From Burkholderia pseudomultivorans (lineage in GTDB: Bacteria > Pseudomonadota > Gammaproteobacteria > Burkholderiales > Burkholderiaceae), in contig NZ_CP013377.1 in the NCBI RefSeq assembly GCF_001718415.1, positions 2,914,001 through 2,978,000 on the forward strand: a stretch of 64,000 nucleotides of DNA, written 5' to 3'. Under the pieces are notes generated by a model. It worked only from the letters and a program-made list of their open reading frames with translations, did not search any database and had not been told where the DNA came from. A program made the position numbers and the translations under genes. Shown here piece after piece: positions 35,951 to 45,961 of the stretch (position 1 is its first letter; every line of letters begins with the position of its first letter).

Positions 35951-36892
35951 TTACGCGCTCACGCGCGCCTGCGCCATGCGTTCGGCGGTCGCGAGCGCGG
36001 CGGAAGTCATGATGTCGAGATTGCCCGCGTACGCAGGCAGGTAGTGCGCGGCGCCTTCGACTTCGACGAACACCGACGTCTTCAGCCCGCTGAAGCGGCC
36101 CAGGCCCGGGATATGGAGCGGCGCATGCGCCGGAATCTCGTCGAACTGCACCTTCTGCTTCAGCCGATAGCCGGGCACGTACGCGTGCACCTTCGCGACG
36201 GTGTCCTCGATCGACGCCTCGATCGCGTCGCGGGACGCGAGCGCGGACAGCGTATAGACGGTGTCGCGCATCATCAGCGGCGGCTCGGCCGGGTTCAGCA
36301 CGATGATCGCCTTGCCCTTCGCCGCGCCGCCGACCGCCTCGATCGCCTTCGACGTCGTCTCGGTGAATTCGTCGATGTTCGCGCGCGTGCCGGGGCCGGC
36401 CGACCTGCTGCTGATCGACGCGACGATTTCCGCGTAGTGCACGGGCGCGATGCGCGACACGGCCGCGACGACCGGAATCGTCGCCTGGCCGCCGCAGGTC
36501 ACCATGTTCACGTTCGGCGCGTCGATGTGCGCGTCGAGATTGACGACCGGAACGCAGTACGGGCCGATCGCGGCCGGCGTCAGGTCGATCATCCGGATCG
36601 ACGGCCTGAGCGTGCGCAGCAGCGCGTCGTTGCGTACGTGCGCGCCGGCGGACGTCGCGTCGAACACGAAGTCGATCCGGTCGAACACCGGCAGGCGCGT
36701 CAGTCCTTCGACGCCTTCGTGCGTGGTCGCGATGCCGAGCCGCGCGGCGCGCGCGAGACCGTCCGAGTTCGCGTCGATGCCGACCATCGCCGCCATTTCC
36801 AGATGCCTGCCATGACGGAGGATCTTGATCATCAGGTCCGTGCCGATGTTGCCGGAGCCGATGATCGCCACCTTGAGTTTTTCGGAAGCCAT
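35951..36892 (-). CDS. mhpF: Acetaldehyde dehydrogenase (acylating)
   Basis: A 313-residue enzyme that turns acetaldehyde, NAD and CoA into acetyl-CoA. NAD-binding motif [18 protein letters not shown]; catalytic Cys in [15 protein letters not shown]; the [23 protein letters not shown] region is typical of BphJ/MhpF. The start at 36892 ([13 protein letters not shown]) is chosen over an upstream extension because the Rossmann strand starts at once. Confidence 0.95.
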   Translation of the reverse strand: MASEKLKVAIIGSGNIGTDLMIKILRHGRHLEMAAMVGIDANSDGLARAARLGIATTHEGVEGLTRLPVFDRIDFVFDATSAGAHVRNDALLRTLRPSIRMIDLTPAAIGPYCVPVVNLDAHIDAPNVNMVTCGGQATIPVVAAVSRIAPVHYAEIVASISSRSAGPGTRANIDEFTETTSKAIEAVGGAAKGKAIIVLNPAEPPLMMRDTVYTLSALASRDAIEASIEDTVAKVHAYVPGYRLKQKVQFDEIPAHAPLHIPGLGRFSGLKTSVFVEVEGAAHYLPAYAGNLDIMTSAALATAERMAQARVSA

Positions 36893-36905
36893 GCGAATGC
36901 CTCGG

Positions 36906-37694
36906 TTAAGCCGTAAAAGTTGCCCGGACGCTGCCGAGCCCGTCGATCTGCGCGACATGGGTGCCGGCTTCGCGCACCGCGACCATCGGGCCGAGCGCGC
37001 CCGTCAGCACCACGTCGCCCGCGCGCAGCGGCGTGCCGAGCTGCGCCATCCGGTCGGCCAGCCACACGGCCGCGTTCAGCGGATTGCCGAGGCATGCGGC
37101 GCCGCTGCCTTCGGACAGCACCTCGCCGTCGCGCGAGAGCGTCATCGCGCAGGCCGTCAGGTCGAGTCGCGACAGCGGCACCGGCCGGCTGCCGAGCACG
37201 AAGCGCGCGCTCGACGCGTTGTCGGCGACCGTGTCGACGAAGCGGATGTTCCAGTTCTCGATGCGGCTGTCGACGACCTCGATCGCGGCGAGCGCATAGG
37301 CGCTCGCACGCAGGATGTCGGCGAAGGTGTGCCTGTCGTGCGTAAGATCGCGCTCGAGCACCAGCGCGATCTCGGCCTCGACTTTCGGCTGGATCAGCGT
37401 CGACAGCGGGATCGGCTCGCTGTCGCCGTACGCCATCGACGCGAACAGCGCGCCGAAGTCGGGCTGGTCGACGCCCAGCTGCTGCTGCACCGCGCGCGAC
37501 GTGAGGCCGATCTTGCGGCCGACGACGCGCTCGCCGGCGGCGATGCGGCGCTCGACGTTTGCCTGCTGCACCGCGTAGGCGGTGGTCATGTCGTCCAGTG
37601 CGATCGTGCCGCGCACCGGTTCGATCGTCCTGCGCGACGCCTCGGCTTCGCGCAGTCGCGCCGCCAGCTCATGCACGGTATTCGGGTCCGTCAT
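36906..37694 (-). CDS. mhpD: 2-keto-4-pentenoate hydratase
   Basis: A 262-residue fumarylacetoacetase-fold hydratase that adds water to 2-hydroxypentadienoate. Metal ligands lie in [17 protein letters not shown] and [32 protein letters not shown] and the C-terminal [14 protein letters not shown] are conserved in MhpD/BphH. The ATG at 37694 follows GAGGCCGCG. Confidence 0.94.
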   Translation of the reverse strand: MTDPNTVHELAARLREAEASRRTIEPVRGTIALDDMTTAYAVQQANVERRIAAGERVVGRKIGLTSRAVQQQLGVDQPDFGALFASMAYGDSEPIPLSTLIQPKVEAEIALVLERDLTHDRHTFADILRASAYALAAIEVVDSRIENWNIRFVDTVADNASSARFVLGSRPVPLSRLDLTACAMTLSRDGEVLSEGSGAACLGNPLNAAVWLADRMAQLGTPLRAGDVVLTGALGPMVAVREAGTHVAQIDGLGSVRATFTA

Positions 37695-37831
37695 CGCGGC
37701 CTCCGTTTCGGTTGTTGCTTCAATTCGTGGTGCGAACGATATGGCCGCGCCTGCAGCCCGCGTTTCGTCCGGCCATCCGTCGACCGGCGCGCACCGGCAC
37801 GAGCACCGCGCCGGCACGCGTGATCGTTTCG

Positions 37832-38677
37832 TCAGTTGTTCGCGACGAAATCGGCGACCAGCCGGTTGAACTCCTCCGGGTGCTCGATCATCGCCCAGTG
37901 CCCGCAGCGGTTGAGCAGCACCAGACGCGAATTCGGGATATTCGCGAGCAGGAACAGCGACGTCTCGTACGACACCACGCGATCGTCGCGGCCGTGGATC
38001 AGCAGCGTCGGCACCTTGATCGCGGGCAGCAGTTCGGGCTTCACCCACTTCGGCAGCGGCGCACCCTTCGGCAGCCCCTCGACGTAGTTGCGCAGATGCT
38101 CGGGACGCGCCTGCGCGGCGTTCGAACGCGCTTCGCACAGCTCGGGCGTCGCGAAGCGCGCCTTGTCGTACACCATGATCTCCACGAGCCGGCGCATGTT
38201 CTCCGCGCTCGGGTCCCGATACGCCTGGATCAGCACCTTGAGCCCCTCGGACGGCCCGTCGCCGGCGCCGAACAGCGTCGGCATGCGCCCGACCGGCGGG
38301 CCCATCGTAACGAGATGCGTGATGCGGTCGGGATGCTCGGTCGCGAGGCGCAGCGACGTCTGGCCGCCCATCGAGTTGCCGACGAACGCGGCCTTGTCGA
38401 TGCCGAGCGCATCCATGAACTGGATCGCCGCGTCGACGTGATCGAGCTGCTCGACCGTCGCCGCATCCGACTGCCCCCAGCCCGGCATGTCGACCGCATA
38501 CACGTGGAACTGCTTCGACAGCGCTTCGATGTTGCCGGAGAAGTTGCTCCAGCCGGTCGCGCCCGGGCCGCTGCCGTGCAGCAGCATCAGCGGATGCCCT
38601 GTGCCGGCCTCCTGATAGTGCAGTTGCCAGTCGCGCGTCTTGACGGTACGGCTCGTTCCAGCCTGAGTCAGTGCCAT
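37832..38677 (-). CDS. mhpC: Meta-cleavage product hydrolase (alpha/beta fold)
   Basis: A 281-residue C-C bond hydrolase. Oxyanion loop [16 protein letters not shown] is diagnostic of the MhpC/BphD group; nucleophile Ser in [13 protein letters not shown]; Asp in [12 protein letters not shown]; His in [16 protein letters not shown]. It hydrolyses the ring-opened product to 2-hydroxypentadienoate and a carboxylic acid. Neighbouring genes cover the next three steps. Confidence 0.92.
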   Translation of the reverse strand: MALTQAGTSRTVKTRDWQLHYQEAGTGHPLMLLHGSGPGATGWSNFSGNIEALSKQFHVYAVDMPGWGQSDAATVEQLDHVDAAIQFMDALGIDKAAFVGNSMGGQTSLRLATEHPDRITHLVTMGPPVGRMPTLFGAGDGPSEGLKVLIQAYRDPSAENMRRLVEIMVYDKARFATPELCEARSNAAQARPEHLRNYVEGLPKGAPLPKWVKPELLPAIKVPTLLIHGRDDRVVSYETSLFLLANIPNSRLVLLNRCGHWAMIEHPEEFNRLVADFVANN

Positions 38678-38757
38678 GATTTCGGTCCTCGTTCAAAAAT
38701 CGCGGATGCGCTCGCGCATCGCGCAGGAAGGCGGTTTGTTTGCGGCGATGGCCGCCG

Positions 38758-39660
38758 TCACGACCGCAGCAGGTCGGCCACGACGTGCGGCGGGCGGTGC
38801 CCCCAGGTACTGAGCCGGTCCAGATGCTGGACCTGCCAGGTTGCGTCGTCGACCATCAGCCCGCCCCAGCCGACCTCGACGTTGAAATCCGACGGCGTGC
38901 GGACGTAGAAGCTGAACATGCGGTCGTTCGGGTGCAGGCCGAGTGTCATCTCGAAGCGCTGCTTCGCGTCCATGCAGCGGTCGTATGCGAGACCCACGTC
39001 GTTCATGTCCGCGACCTCGACCATGAAGTGATGCATCCGCTTCGGAAACGGCATGTTGGCGAGCGCGACCGTGTGGTGACGCCCGTTGCAGCGCATGAAC
39101 GTCACGCTCGCGACGATGCCGGGCGCCAGCTGCTGATCGATCACGTCGGTGATCCGGAAGCCGAGCAGCCCGTACCAGTCGACCAGCACCTGCCGGTCCA
39201 TCCCGCGCTCCATCAGCACCTGATGGCCGGCGCCGCCCGCGCCGGTGACGAAGCCCGACACCAGCCGGTCCGATGCGAACGGCGTGTCCGCGTCGGCCAG
39301 CCCGACGTACAGCTCGATGCGGTTGCCGAGCGGGTCGGCCGTGACGGCGATGCGCCGCACCTTGCGTGCGGCGGCCAGCGCCGCGTCGCCTGCGTCGACC
39401 CGGGTGCCAGCCGCGCGCAGCCGCACGACGATCGCATCGAGATCGGCATCGGTCTCGCAGCCGTAGCCGGTGAACGCGAGATCGTCGGCGCTGCCGGCCT
39501 CGACGATCCAGCGATGCGCCTTGCCGTCCATGCGCAGGCTCAGCGACGTATCGGTCCGGCTCGCGTGCTGCATGCCCAGCAGCTCGACGCCGAAGCGTTC
39601 CCATTCGGCAAGATCGCTCGCCTCGATGCCGACGTAACCGAGTTCGGTCACAGTGCTCAT
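38758..39660 (-). CDS. Type I (VOC-fold) extradiol ring-cleavage dioxygenase
   Basis: A 300-residue two-domain vicinal-oxygen-chelate enzyme. Iron ligands fit the 2-His-1-Glu pattern: His in [12 protein letters not shown], His in [14 protein letters not shown], Glu in [10 protein letters not shown]. The N-terminal domain ([21 protein letters not shown]) is the inactive repeat. It should cleave a catechol beside the hydroxyl pair, giving the substrate of the hydrolase. The classical mhp operon uses an unrelated LigB-type enzyme (MhpB), so the aromatic substrate here may differ, for example a larger side-chain catechol as in the BphC/HsaC groups. Confidence 0.9.
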   Translation of the reverse strand: MSTVTELGYVGIEASDLAEWERFGVELLGMQHASRTDTSLSLRMDGKAHRWIVEAGSADDLAFTGYGCETDADLDAIVVRLRAAGTRVDAGDAALAAARKVRRIAVTADPLGNRIELYVGLADADTPFASDRLVSGFVTGAGGAGHQVLMERGMDRQVLVDWYGLLGFRITDVIDQQLAPGIVASVTFMRCNGRHHTVALANMPFPKRMHHFMVEVADMNDVGLAYDRCMDAKQRFEMTLGLHPNDRMFSFYVRTPSDFNVEVGWGGLMVDDATWQVQHLDRLSTWGHRPPHVVADLLRS

Positions 39661-39704
39661 TCGTGAAATCTCCTTCGTTGTTTCGTCCGGCGACGCACAC
39701 GTAC

Positions 39705-41243
39705 TCATGCGGGCACCGCGAGGCCGCTGACGTCCGCGGCGGCGACGAAGCGGTCGGGCCGCAGCGCGACTGCCCGCACGCCGTACTTGCGTAGCCACGG
39801 ACGCAGCACGCCATCCAGATCGATCAGTTCGTCGCGACCCTGCGTGCGCTGGTCCTGCTGACGCAGCGCGATATAGCGCGCGCCGAGCTTGTCCCATGCG
39901 GCCTTTTCCTGCGGCGTCAGCAGCGAGGCCGGATCGACGTCGTCGCCGAGCAATGCGAAGCCGTCGCCGAGCAGATCGTCGAGGCGCGCCATCACGCCGC
40001 GGTTGTCGCCGACCACGGGCTGCGGCACCATGCGGCCGACGATGCTGCCTTCGCCAAGCGGGCCGCGCAGCCAGCCGGCGGCCAGCACCGGCGGTGCGAT
40101 CAGCGGCGCTTCCGGCGCATCGGGCGCCGGCGGTGCGTTGAGCGCGGCCTGCTCTTCGTCGGTCAGTTCCTGCTTGATGATGCGGCCCAGCTGCACCGCG
40201 AGATCGGTGTAGAAGCTGGCGTTCGGGCGGCGCTCCGCCTCGTACGTATCGAGGAAGTGCGCCGGCAAGCTGCCGTTGAGCACGCCCGCGAGCTTCCAGC
40301 CGAGATCGAACGCGTCGCGCATGCCGGTCTGCATCCCCGCGCCGGCCCACGGCGGCATCAGGTGCGCCGCGTCGCCCGCCAGGAACACGCGGCCGACGCG
40401 CCACCGGTCCGCCATCCGCGTGTGGTGCCGGTAGAACGCGTGCTGATGGATCTCGACGTCGTCCTCGCTGACGCCCAGCGCCTCGAGCAGCGGCCACACC
40501 TGCTCGTTCGTGCTGAAATCGGCCTCGGTCTCGCCCGGCTTGAGCGGCAGCTCCCAGCGGTGATTGCCGCCGGACAGCGCGATGTCGACCACCGGCCGCT
40601 CCTTGTCGGACCAGAAGGTCAGCAGGTTTCGGTCCGGCCACCAGCGCTTCACGCGACAGTCGATCACGATCCACTGCACGTCGAGCGTGTCGCCGAGCAG
40701 CTTCACGCCGATCATTCCGCGCGTCGCGCTGCTGCCGCCGTCGCAGCCGATCACGTAGCGCACGCGCACGCTGCCGAGTTCACCCGTCGCCGCGTCCTTC
40801 GCGGTCACCGTGACGCCGTCCTCGTCCTGTTCGAGCGCCACCACGTCGCTGCCGTAGCGCACGTCGATGCGCTCGCCGTGCGCGGCCGCGCACTCGCGCA
40901 GCGTCGCTTCCATCGTCGGCTGGTAGATGTTGAAAAAGCGCGGCTTGATGCCGAGCGTCGATGGCGGGTGCTCGATGCGCAGGATCTCGGTGCCGTCGTA
41001 GCGCATCCAGCGCAGCGCGCGCTGCGGGTCGATCTGCTTGAGCACCGGCTCGTCGACGCCGAGGTTCTGGAAGATGCGCATCGTCCAGTCGTTGACGGTC
41101 ACGGCCCGCGCGCGCGGGTAGATGTCGCGGTGACGCTCGAACGCAATGGTGGAAATGCCGTGCTTCGCCAATGCAAGCGCGGCGATCACGCCGGTCGGGC
41201 CATAGCCGACGATCGCGACGTCCGCATCGTAGTGCTGGGTCAT
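39705..41243 (-). CDS. mhpA: FAD-dependent 3-(3-hydroxyphenyl)propionate-type hydroxylase
   Basis: A 512-residue class A flavoprotein monooxygenase. FAD motif VAIVGYGPTGVIAALALAKHG; DG motif YVIGCDGGSSATRGMIG; second FAD motif VFLAGDAAHLMPPWAGAGMQTGMRDAFDLGWKLAGVL, which is highly typical of MhpA. A thioredoxin-like C-terminal domain (about 400-512) is present. It hydroxylates a phenolic acid to the catechol cleaved by the next enzyme. The start at 41243 (MTQHYDADVAIVG) has AGGAGACA upstream. First gene of the operon, divergent from a TetR gene. Confidence 0.9.
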   Translation of the reverse strand: MTQHYDADVAIVGYGPTGVIAALALAKHGISTIAFERHRDIYPRARAVTVNDWTMRIFQNLGVDEPVLKQIDPQRALRWMRYDGTEILRIEHPPSTLGIKPRFFNIYQPTMEATLRECAAAHGERIDVRYGSDVVALEQDEDGVTVTAKDAATGELGSVRVRYVIGCDGGSSATRGMIGVKLLGDTLDVQWIVIDCRVKRWWPDRNLLTFWSDKERPVVDIALSGGNHRWELPLKPGETEADFSTNEQVWPLLEALGVSEDDVEIHQHAFYRHHTRMADRWRVGRVFLAGDAAHLMPPWAGAGMQTGMRDAFDLGWKLAGVLNGSLPAHFLDTYEAERRPNASFYTDLAVQLGRIIKQELTDEEQAALNAPPAPDAPEAPLIAPPVLAAGWLRGPLGEGSIVGRMVPQPVVGDNRGVMARLDDLLGDGFALLGDDVDPASLLTPQEKAAWDKLGARYIALRQQDQRTQGRDELIDLDGVLRPWLRKYGVRAVALRPDRFVAAADVSGLAVPA

Positions 41244-41334
41244 TCGTTGTCTCCTGTCTCTCATCCGCTGTCCGGCGGACCGGTCGCCCGGCGCGTGCCG
41301 CGTTGCCGCGAAACCGCCTTCGATGCGACGGAAT

Positions 41335-41350
41335 TGTACCGATAGGTCCA
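41335..41350. promoter_or_regulatory. TetR operator copy near mhpA
   Basis: TGTACCGATAGGTCCA matches the perfect palindrome at 41378-41393 in 14 of 16 positions. On the mhpA strand it lies just before TACAAT, a good -10 element, so binding would block polymerase. Confidence 0.65.
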
Positions 41351-41377
41351 AAACTAAAAACTAGGGAATACGAGTAT

Positions 41378-41393
41378 TGGACCGATCGGTCCA
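41378..41393. promoter_or_regulatory. Perfect TetR-type palindromic operator
   Basis: TGGACCGATCGGTCCA is a perfect 16-bp palindrome, 26 bases before the tetR start and 43 bp (about four helix turns) from the second copy at 41335. The pair would let the TetR protein control both itself and the mhpA operon. Confidence 0.75.
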
Positions 41394-41419
41394 TAAATGG
41401 GGAACGGTATACTTCGGCC

Positions 41420-42154
41420 ATGAAAAATTCCCAACCCACCGGCAACCGGCGCGGCCAGCAGTCGCGCCAGGAGATCCTCGACGCGGCGTCGCGCGTGATG
41501 TCCGCGTACGGATACGCCGGCACGTCGATGTCGGCGCTGGTCGAGGCGACCGGCATTCCGAAAAGCGCGATCTATCACCACTTCGGATCGAAGGCGGGGC
41601 TGCTGGCGGAAGTGATGGCGCAGGGCGCGCACGGCTTCTTCGAGGCGATGCGCGACGCGCACCGCGATCCGCCGCAGGACGGGACGCCGCGCGAACGGCT
41701 CGGCTGGTATCTGCAGCGCACCGGCGAAGTGTTCGTGCATCGCGAGAATTTCCTGCGCCTGCTGATGGTGATGGTCATGACCAGCGAGGCGACCGACGCG
41801 CCCGAGGCCATGGAAATCGTCGCGACCGTGCGCAACGAGGGCCGCGACTACATGCGGCAGATGATCCGCGCGGCGTTCAGCACGGAAGGCGAAGCGATCG
41901 CGGCGGCCGTCGCCGAGCGGTTCGCGCACTTCGGGATGGCCGGGTTCGACGGCGCGTTCGTGTCGTTGCAGTCCCGCGACGGCTGCTCGATGGCGACGTA
42001 CATGTCGCAGCTGACCGACGCGCTCGGCTCGATGGGCGAAGCGCACGCCGCCGCGCTGCGCGACGCAAGCGCGGCGCCGGCACGCAAGCGCGAGGCGAAA
42101 AGCGCAAAGCCGGCCGCGCCGGCGCAGGGCAAGGCGCGCGCGCGGCGGGGCTGA
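41420..42154 (+). CDS. TetR-family repressor divergent from mhpA
   Basis: A 244-residue regulator. The N-terminal helix-turn-helix is [44 protein letters not shown]; the ligand-binding domain follows, and a basic Ala/Lys-rich tail ([21 protein letters not shown]) ends the protein. The intergenic region carries two near-identical palindromes, as expected for autoregulation plus repression of the mhp-like operon. The ligand is probably the hydroxylated aromatic acid or its ring-cleavage product. Confidence 0.9.
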   Translation: MKNSQPTGNRRGQQSRQEILDAASRVMSAYGYAGTSMSALVEATGIPKSAIYHHFGSKAGLLAEVMAQGAHGFFEAMRDAHRDPPQDGTPRERLGWYLQRTGEVFVHRENFLRLLMVMVMTSEATDAPEAMEIVATVRNEGRDYMRQMIRAAFSTEGEAIAAAVAERFAHFGMAGFDGAFVSLQSRDGCSMATYMSQLTDALGSMGEAHAAALRDASAAPARKREAKSAKPAAPAQGKARARRG

Positions 42155-42518
42155 CGGGCGCGGCTTCCGAACTTCCTCTCCACGGAACGGCGCGAGCGCG
42201 CGGCGGCCCCGCGTTGCGCCAGCCGCCGCGAAGCCTCGACGGCCGGCGCGCGAACACCCGTGCCTGCGCATCCCGGACATTTTCCTGTCCGTATGCGCCA
42301 TCGCGAAACCGACGGCGTTCTACCAGTTTGTCGCAATCGTTCTAGCGGAAAAACGGCCCGTCTTTTCAAATGACGCCGGGCGACAGACACCGCTTCGCCC
42401 GGTCCGCCGATTCGACCGGTCGGCCCGCCTTTCCGTTGCATTCGTCAGAAAAAACGCGCACCGGCCCTGTGGGACGAACGTCCGTCAGGCCGCCTCTCAA
42501 TCTGCTTTGGAATACGAC
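42155..42518. other. 364-base leader region of glyA
   Basis: No gene is supported. It contains two stem-loops: CGGACA/TGTCCG (42274-42291), which may end the tetR message, and CCGGGCG/CGCCCGG (42376-42402) within the likely glyA leader. I could not match it to a known riboswitch class. Confidence 0.45.
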
Positions 42519-43766
42519 ATGTTCAATCGCGCCACCAGCACCGTCGAAAACGTGGACCCCGAAGTTTTCGCCGCGATCCAGCAGGAAAACCGCCGCCAGG
42601 AAGATCACATCGAGCTGATCGCGTCGGAAAACTACACGAGCCCGGCCGTGATGGCCGCCCAGGGCTCGCAACTCACGAACAAGTACGCGGAAGGCTATCC
42701 GGGCAAGCGCTACTACGGCGGCTGCGAATACGTCGACGTCGTCGAGCAGCTCGCGATCGACCGCGTGAAGCAGCTGTTCGGCGCGGAAGCCGCGAACGTG
42801 CAGCCGAACTCCGGCTCGCAGGCGAACCAGGGCGTGTTCTTCGCGATGCTCAAGCCGGGCGACACGATCATGGGCATGAGCCTCGCGCACGGTGGTCACC
42901 TGACGCACGGCTCGCCGGTGAACATGTCGGGCAAGTGGTTCAACGTCGTCAGCTACGGGCTGAACGAGAACGAGGACATCGACTACGACGCGGCCGAGAA
43001 GCTGGCCAACGAGCACAAGCCGAAGCTGATCGTCGCGGGCGCGTCGGCGTTCGCGCTGAAGATCGATTTCGAGCGTCTGGCGAAGATCGCGAAGTCGGTC
43101 GGCGCGTACCTGATGGTCGACATGGCGCACTACGCGGGCCTGATCGCCGCGGGCGTGTATCCGAACCCGGTGCCGCACGCCGACTTCGTGACGACGACGA
43201 CGCACAAGAGCCTGCGCGGCCCGCGCGGCGGCGTGATCCTGATGAAGGCCGAGTACGAGAAGCCGATCAACTCGGCGATCTTCCCGGGCATCCAGGGCGG
43301 CCCGCTGATGCACGTGATCGCGGCGAAGGCGGTGGCGTTCAAGGAAGCGCTGTCGCCGGAGTTCAAGGCATACCAGCAGAAGGTGGTCGAGAACGCGCGC
43401 GTGCTGGCCGAGACGCTGGTCAAGCGCGGCCTGCGGATCGTGTCGGGGCGCACCGAAAGCCACGTGATGCTGGTGGACCTGCGCGCAAAGAACATCACCG
43501 GCAAGGCGGCGGAAGCGGCACTGGGTGCGGCGCACATCACGGTGAACAAGAACGCGATCCCGAACGATCCGGAAAAGCCGTTCGTGACGAGCGGGATCCG
43601 TCTGGGTTCGCCGGCGATGACGACGCGCGGCTTCGGCCCGGCGGAAGCCGAGCAGGTGGGCAACCTGATCGCCGACGTGCTCGACAATCCGGAAGACGCC
43701 GCGACGATCGAGCGCGTGCGTGCGCAGGTCGCCGAGCTGACCAAGCGTTTCCCGGTCTATCGCTGA
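42519..43766 (+). CDS. glyA: Serine hydroxymethyltransferase
   Basis: A 415-residue PLP enzyme converting serine and tetrahydrofolate to glycine and methylene-tetrahydrofolate. The PLP-lysine lies in [54 protein letters not shown] and [19 protein letters not shown] are classical SHMT blocks. The ATG at 42519 ([14 protein letters not shown]) fits family starts better than a codon 12 bases earlier. Codon usage is highly optimised, suggesting strong expression. Probably a second glyA copy next to a housekeeping one on chromosome 1 (inference from genus knowledge). Confidence 0.96.
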   Translation: MFNRATSTVENVDPEVFAAIQQENRRQEDHIELIASENYTSPAVMAAQGSQLTNKYAEGYPGKRYYGGCEYVDVVEQLAIDRVKQLFGAEAANVQPNSGSQANQGVFFAMLKPGDTIMGMSLAHGGHLTHGSPVNMSGKWFNVVSYGLNENEDIDYDAAEKLANEHKPKLIVAGASAFALKIDFERLAKIAKSVGAYLMVDMAHYAGLIAAGVYPNPVPHADFVTTTTHKSLRGPRGGVILMKAEYEKPINSAIFPGIQGGPLMHVIAAKAVAFKEALSPEFKAYQQKVVENARVLAETLVKRGLRIVSGRTESHVMLVDLRAKNITGKAAEAALGAAHITVNKNAIPNDPEKPFVTSGIRLGSPAMTTRGFGPAEAEQVGNLIADVLDNPEDAATIERVRAQVAELTKRFPVYR

Positions 43767-43781
43767 TCGCGCCGCGCCGAC

Positions 43782-43825
43782 GACGATCGAGGTCCGGCCG
43801 CTGCCCGCGGCCGCCCGTGATCGTC
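43782..43825 (+). terminator. Two-tier hairpin after glyA
   Basis: GACGATC (43782-43788) pairs with GATCGTC (43819-43825), and nested CGGCCGC (43795-43801) with GCGGCCG (43807-43813). It begins 15 bases after the glyA stop; no T-run. Confidence 0.55.
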
Positions 43826-44189
43826 GCATGGCGCGGAACGCCGCGTTTTCGCGAACAGGCGGCGGCTCGACATGCCGCCGCCCGCCACTCGCGCCATCTT
43901 CCCCACGCGAGCGGCACAGGTCCCGCTTTGCATTCGGTCGACGATAGATGCAATCGCCGGTCGCGGCGGTATTTCCCTGCTTCGGCATCCTGAATCGGGT
44001 CGCGATTCTTCCGAAGCGCCGGCGCTTCACGGAACCGCCTCATCCCCCCGTCGGTGATCTACCGAACAAAAAATGCAGGGCAACCGTGAAAGGATATCCT
44101 GCCCCCACGGAGTCCCCGCAGATCAGCCGACACCGCGTGCTTGATCTGCACGCCGAATCGATTATCGGCATCCTGCAGCAGGAAAGATC
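43826..44189. other. Gap between glyA terminator and glycosyltransferase
   Basis: Some 360 bases without a supported gene. The last 130 bases are AT-richer and should hold the promoter of the glycosyltransferase; CAGGAAAGATC serves as its ribosome site. Confidence 0.45.
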
Positions 44190-45062
44190 ATGACCCAAGT
44201 AAAATTTGCATCGTTCTGGCATGGCCCGGAATTATCGCCCTATGAAACCGCCTGCCTGAATTCCTTTGCTGCTTATGGCAATGAGGTGAGCCTCTACAGC
44301 TACGAAGAGATCAGGAACCTGCCCGAGGGCATCGTCGCCAAGGACGCGAGCACGATTACCTCCCGCGATACCCTCAACGCCTTCCCGGTCAATGGCGTGC
44401 CGTCGATGGCGCATTTCACCGACTACTTCCGCTTCATGATGTTTACGAAGACGGATGAAATCTGGGTCGACACCGATATCCTGCTGCTGCGCGACTTCGA
44501 CCTCGGCGACACGCGCAACCTGATCGGCCGCGAAGACCCGATAAAAATCTGTAACGCGATCCTTCGACTGGATTCCGACGATCCGCGTCTGCACGACACG
44601 ATTCGCCAGATCGAAGCCATGAAGGGCACCCCGATTCAGTGGGGCGAGACCGGTCCGCTGCTGCTGACGAAAATATACGGAATCGACGCAGGACTGCCGC
44701 AGAATTTCTTCTACCCGGTGCATTACGACGACTACTACAAGGTCTTCCTGCCCGAACACTTCGACGAGTGCGCAGCGTTGTGCGCCGATTCCTACACGCT
44801 GCACCTGTGGAACAACCGGCTCGTGAAGATGGGGCTGTTCAAGAAGATCGGGCCGCCGGTCGGCTCGTTCCTGCATCATGTGTTCGCCAAGTTCGGCGCC
44901 AATGCGCTCTTCACCGAGTTTTATCCGGCCGACATCATGAAGATCATGACCGACAGCGCGACCGACAAGGTCGGCCGCGACGACGGTATCCGCAAGCTGC
45001 TGCAGATCGGCGTTCCGGTCATGAAGGGCGCGATTCGCCGCCGCCTCATGCCGAGCCGTTGA
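44190..45062 (+). CDS. Glycosyltransferase with DXD motif (GT32/capsule type)
   Basis: A 290-residue soluble or membrane-associated sugar transferase. The N-terminal FASFWHGPELSPYETACLNSF resembles glycosyltransferases with a DXD sugar-binding region. The nucleotide-sugar metal motif is WVDTDILLLRDFD (DTD). A conserved IQWGETGPLLLTKI acceptor segment and a late YTLHLWNNRLV are typical of GT32-like proteins. No polysaccharide operon surrounds it, so it is an orphan that may decorate a surface glycan made elsewhere. GC is a little lower than in neighbours. Confidence 0.8.
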   Translation: MTQVKFASFWHGPELSPYETACLNSFAAYGNEVSLYSYEEIRNLPEGIVAKDASTITSRDTLNAFPVNGVPSMAHFTDYFRFMMFTKTDEIWVDTDILLLRDFDLGDTRNLIGREDPIKICNAILRLDSDDPRLHDTIRQIEAMKGTPIQWGETGPLLLTKIYGIDAGLPQNFFYPVHYDDYYKVFLPEHFDECAALCADSYTLHLWNNRLVKMGLFKKIGPPVGSFLHHVFAKFGANALFTEFYPADIMKIMTDSATDKVGRDDGIRKLLQIGVPVMKGAIRRRLMPSR

Positions 45063-45098
45063 ATCGAACCCCCACCGGGATTCGCCCCGTCCTCCGGA

Positions 45099-45755
45099 TC
45101 ACGCGCCCCCTTCGCAATCCGTCCAGTACGCAAACGGATCGCGATGACGCGGGTAGTGCGCGTCGAGCCACTTCAGCAATTCCGCACGCGCATTGTCCAG
45201 GTCGGCCCGGGATGGCGAACTGGTCATTTCATGCACTTCCGTGGAGGTCTCGCGGTCGATCACGAGGCAGCGCCAGTCCGGGCCGTCGAGATCCGGATCG
45301 TCGGACGCCCGCGACGACTTGCCCCAGCCGAAGCCCTTGCGCGCGTCGATGTAGTAACGCGGCTGCACTTTCAGATAGGACATGTCGCCGCCCTGCAGGC
45401 TGCTCTCGGCGCGCAGCACGTCGCGCGCGTCGACGATCTGCGTGACGCCCGGCAACTGGCGCAGTCGCCAGCCGAAAGGCAGCGTCGCGACGGCCTGCAC
45501 ATTGTCGTAGGCGCCCCACGTCAGCCCCCATGCTTCGGCCATCCGCTTCATGAACGCGTCGGCGTTCGGATAGCCGCGCAGCTGGATTCGTGTCGACACG
45601 GTCACCTCGAGACCTGCGCGCGCGCCGGCATCGGCGGACGCGGGTGCGAACGGATCGCCTGGACGCGCGCCGTCGCTGCCGCCGGCGGTCGGCACATCCG
45701 AAAACAACTGGTCGAGCGCCGCGCGAGCCTTCGCCGACTTATCCGTTCTGGTCAT
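45099..45755 (-). CDS. Hypothetical protein
   Basis: A 218-residue soluble protein. The start at 45755 (MTRTDKSAKARAALDQLFSD) follows AGAGGAAATTTGC. A disordered N-terminal third (PTAGGSDGARPGDPFAPASA) precedes a folded part with LEVTVSTRIQLRGYPNADAF, LKVQPRYYIDARKGFGWG and WLDAHYPRHRDPFAYWTDC. No known domain is recognised. It follows the isochorismatase-like gene on the same strand, 206 bases away. Confidence 0.7.
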   Translation of the reverse strand: MTRTDKSAKARAALDQLFSDVPTAGGSDGARPGDPFAPASADAGARAGLEVTVSTRIQLRGYPNADAFMKRMAEAWGLTWGAYDNVQAVATLPFGWRLRQLPGVTQIVDARDVLRAESSLQGGDMSYLKVQPRYYIDARKGFGWGKSSRASDDPDLDGPDWRCLVIDRETSTEVHEMTSSPSRADLDNARAELLKWLDAHYPRHRDPFAYWTDCEGGA

Positions 45756-45961
45756 TGCAAATTTCCTCTTTCGTTCGATCTTTATCGCGAAGTGGGCGCG
45801 GCGGAATGGCCGCCGCGTATCGGCACGGAAACCCGGGCGGGTTTCAGCGAATGCGATTTCTCGCGAATGTGACCGTATTCTGTCAGGAAATGTTCGGACG
45901 CGGCTGAACCGCCTCGTGATCGTGAACCCGATCGTCACGATGGATCGCATCGTGCGGGTCT

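Noticed and set aside
42155..42518. A riboswitch in the glyA leader
   Set aside because: Two hairpins exist, but the conserved cores of glycine, THF or SAH riboswitches are not visible by eye.
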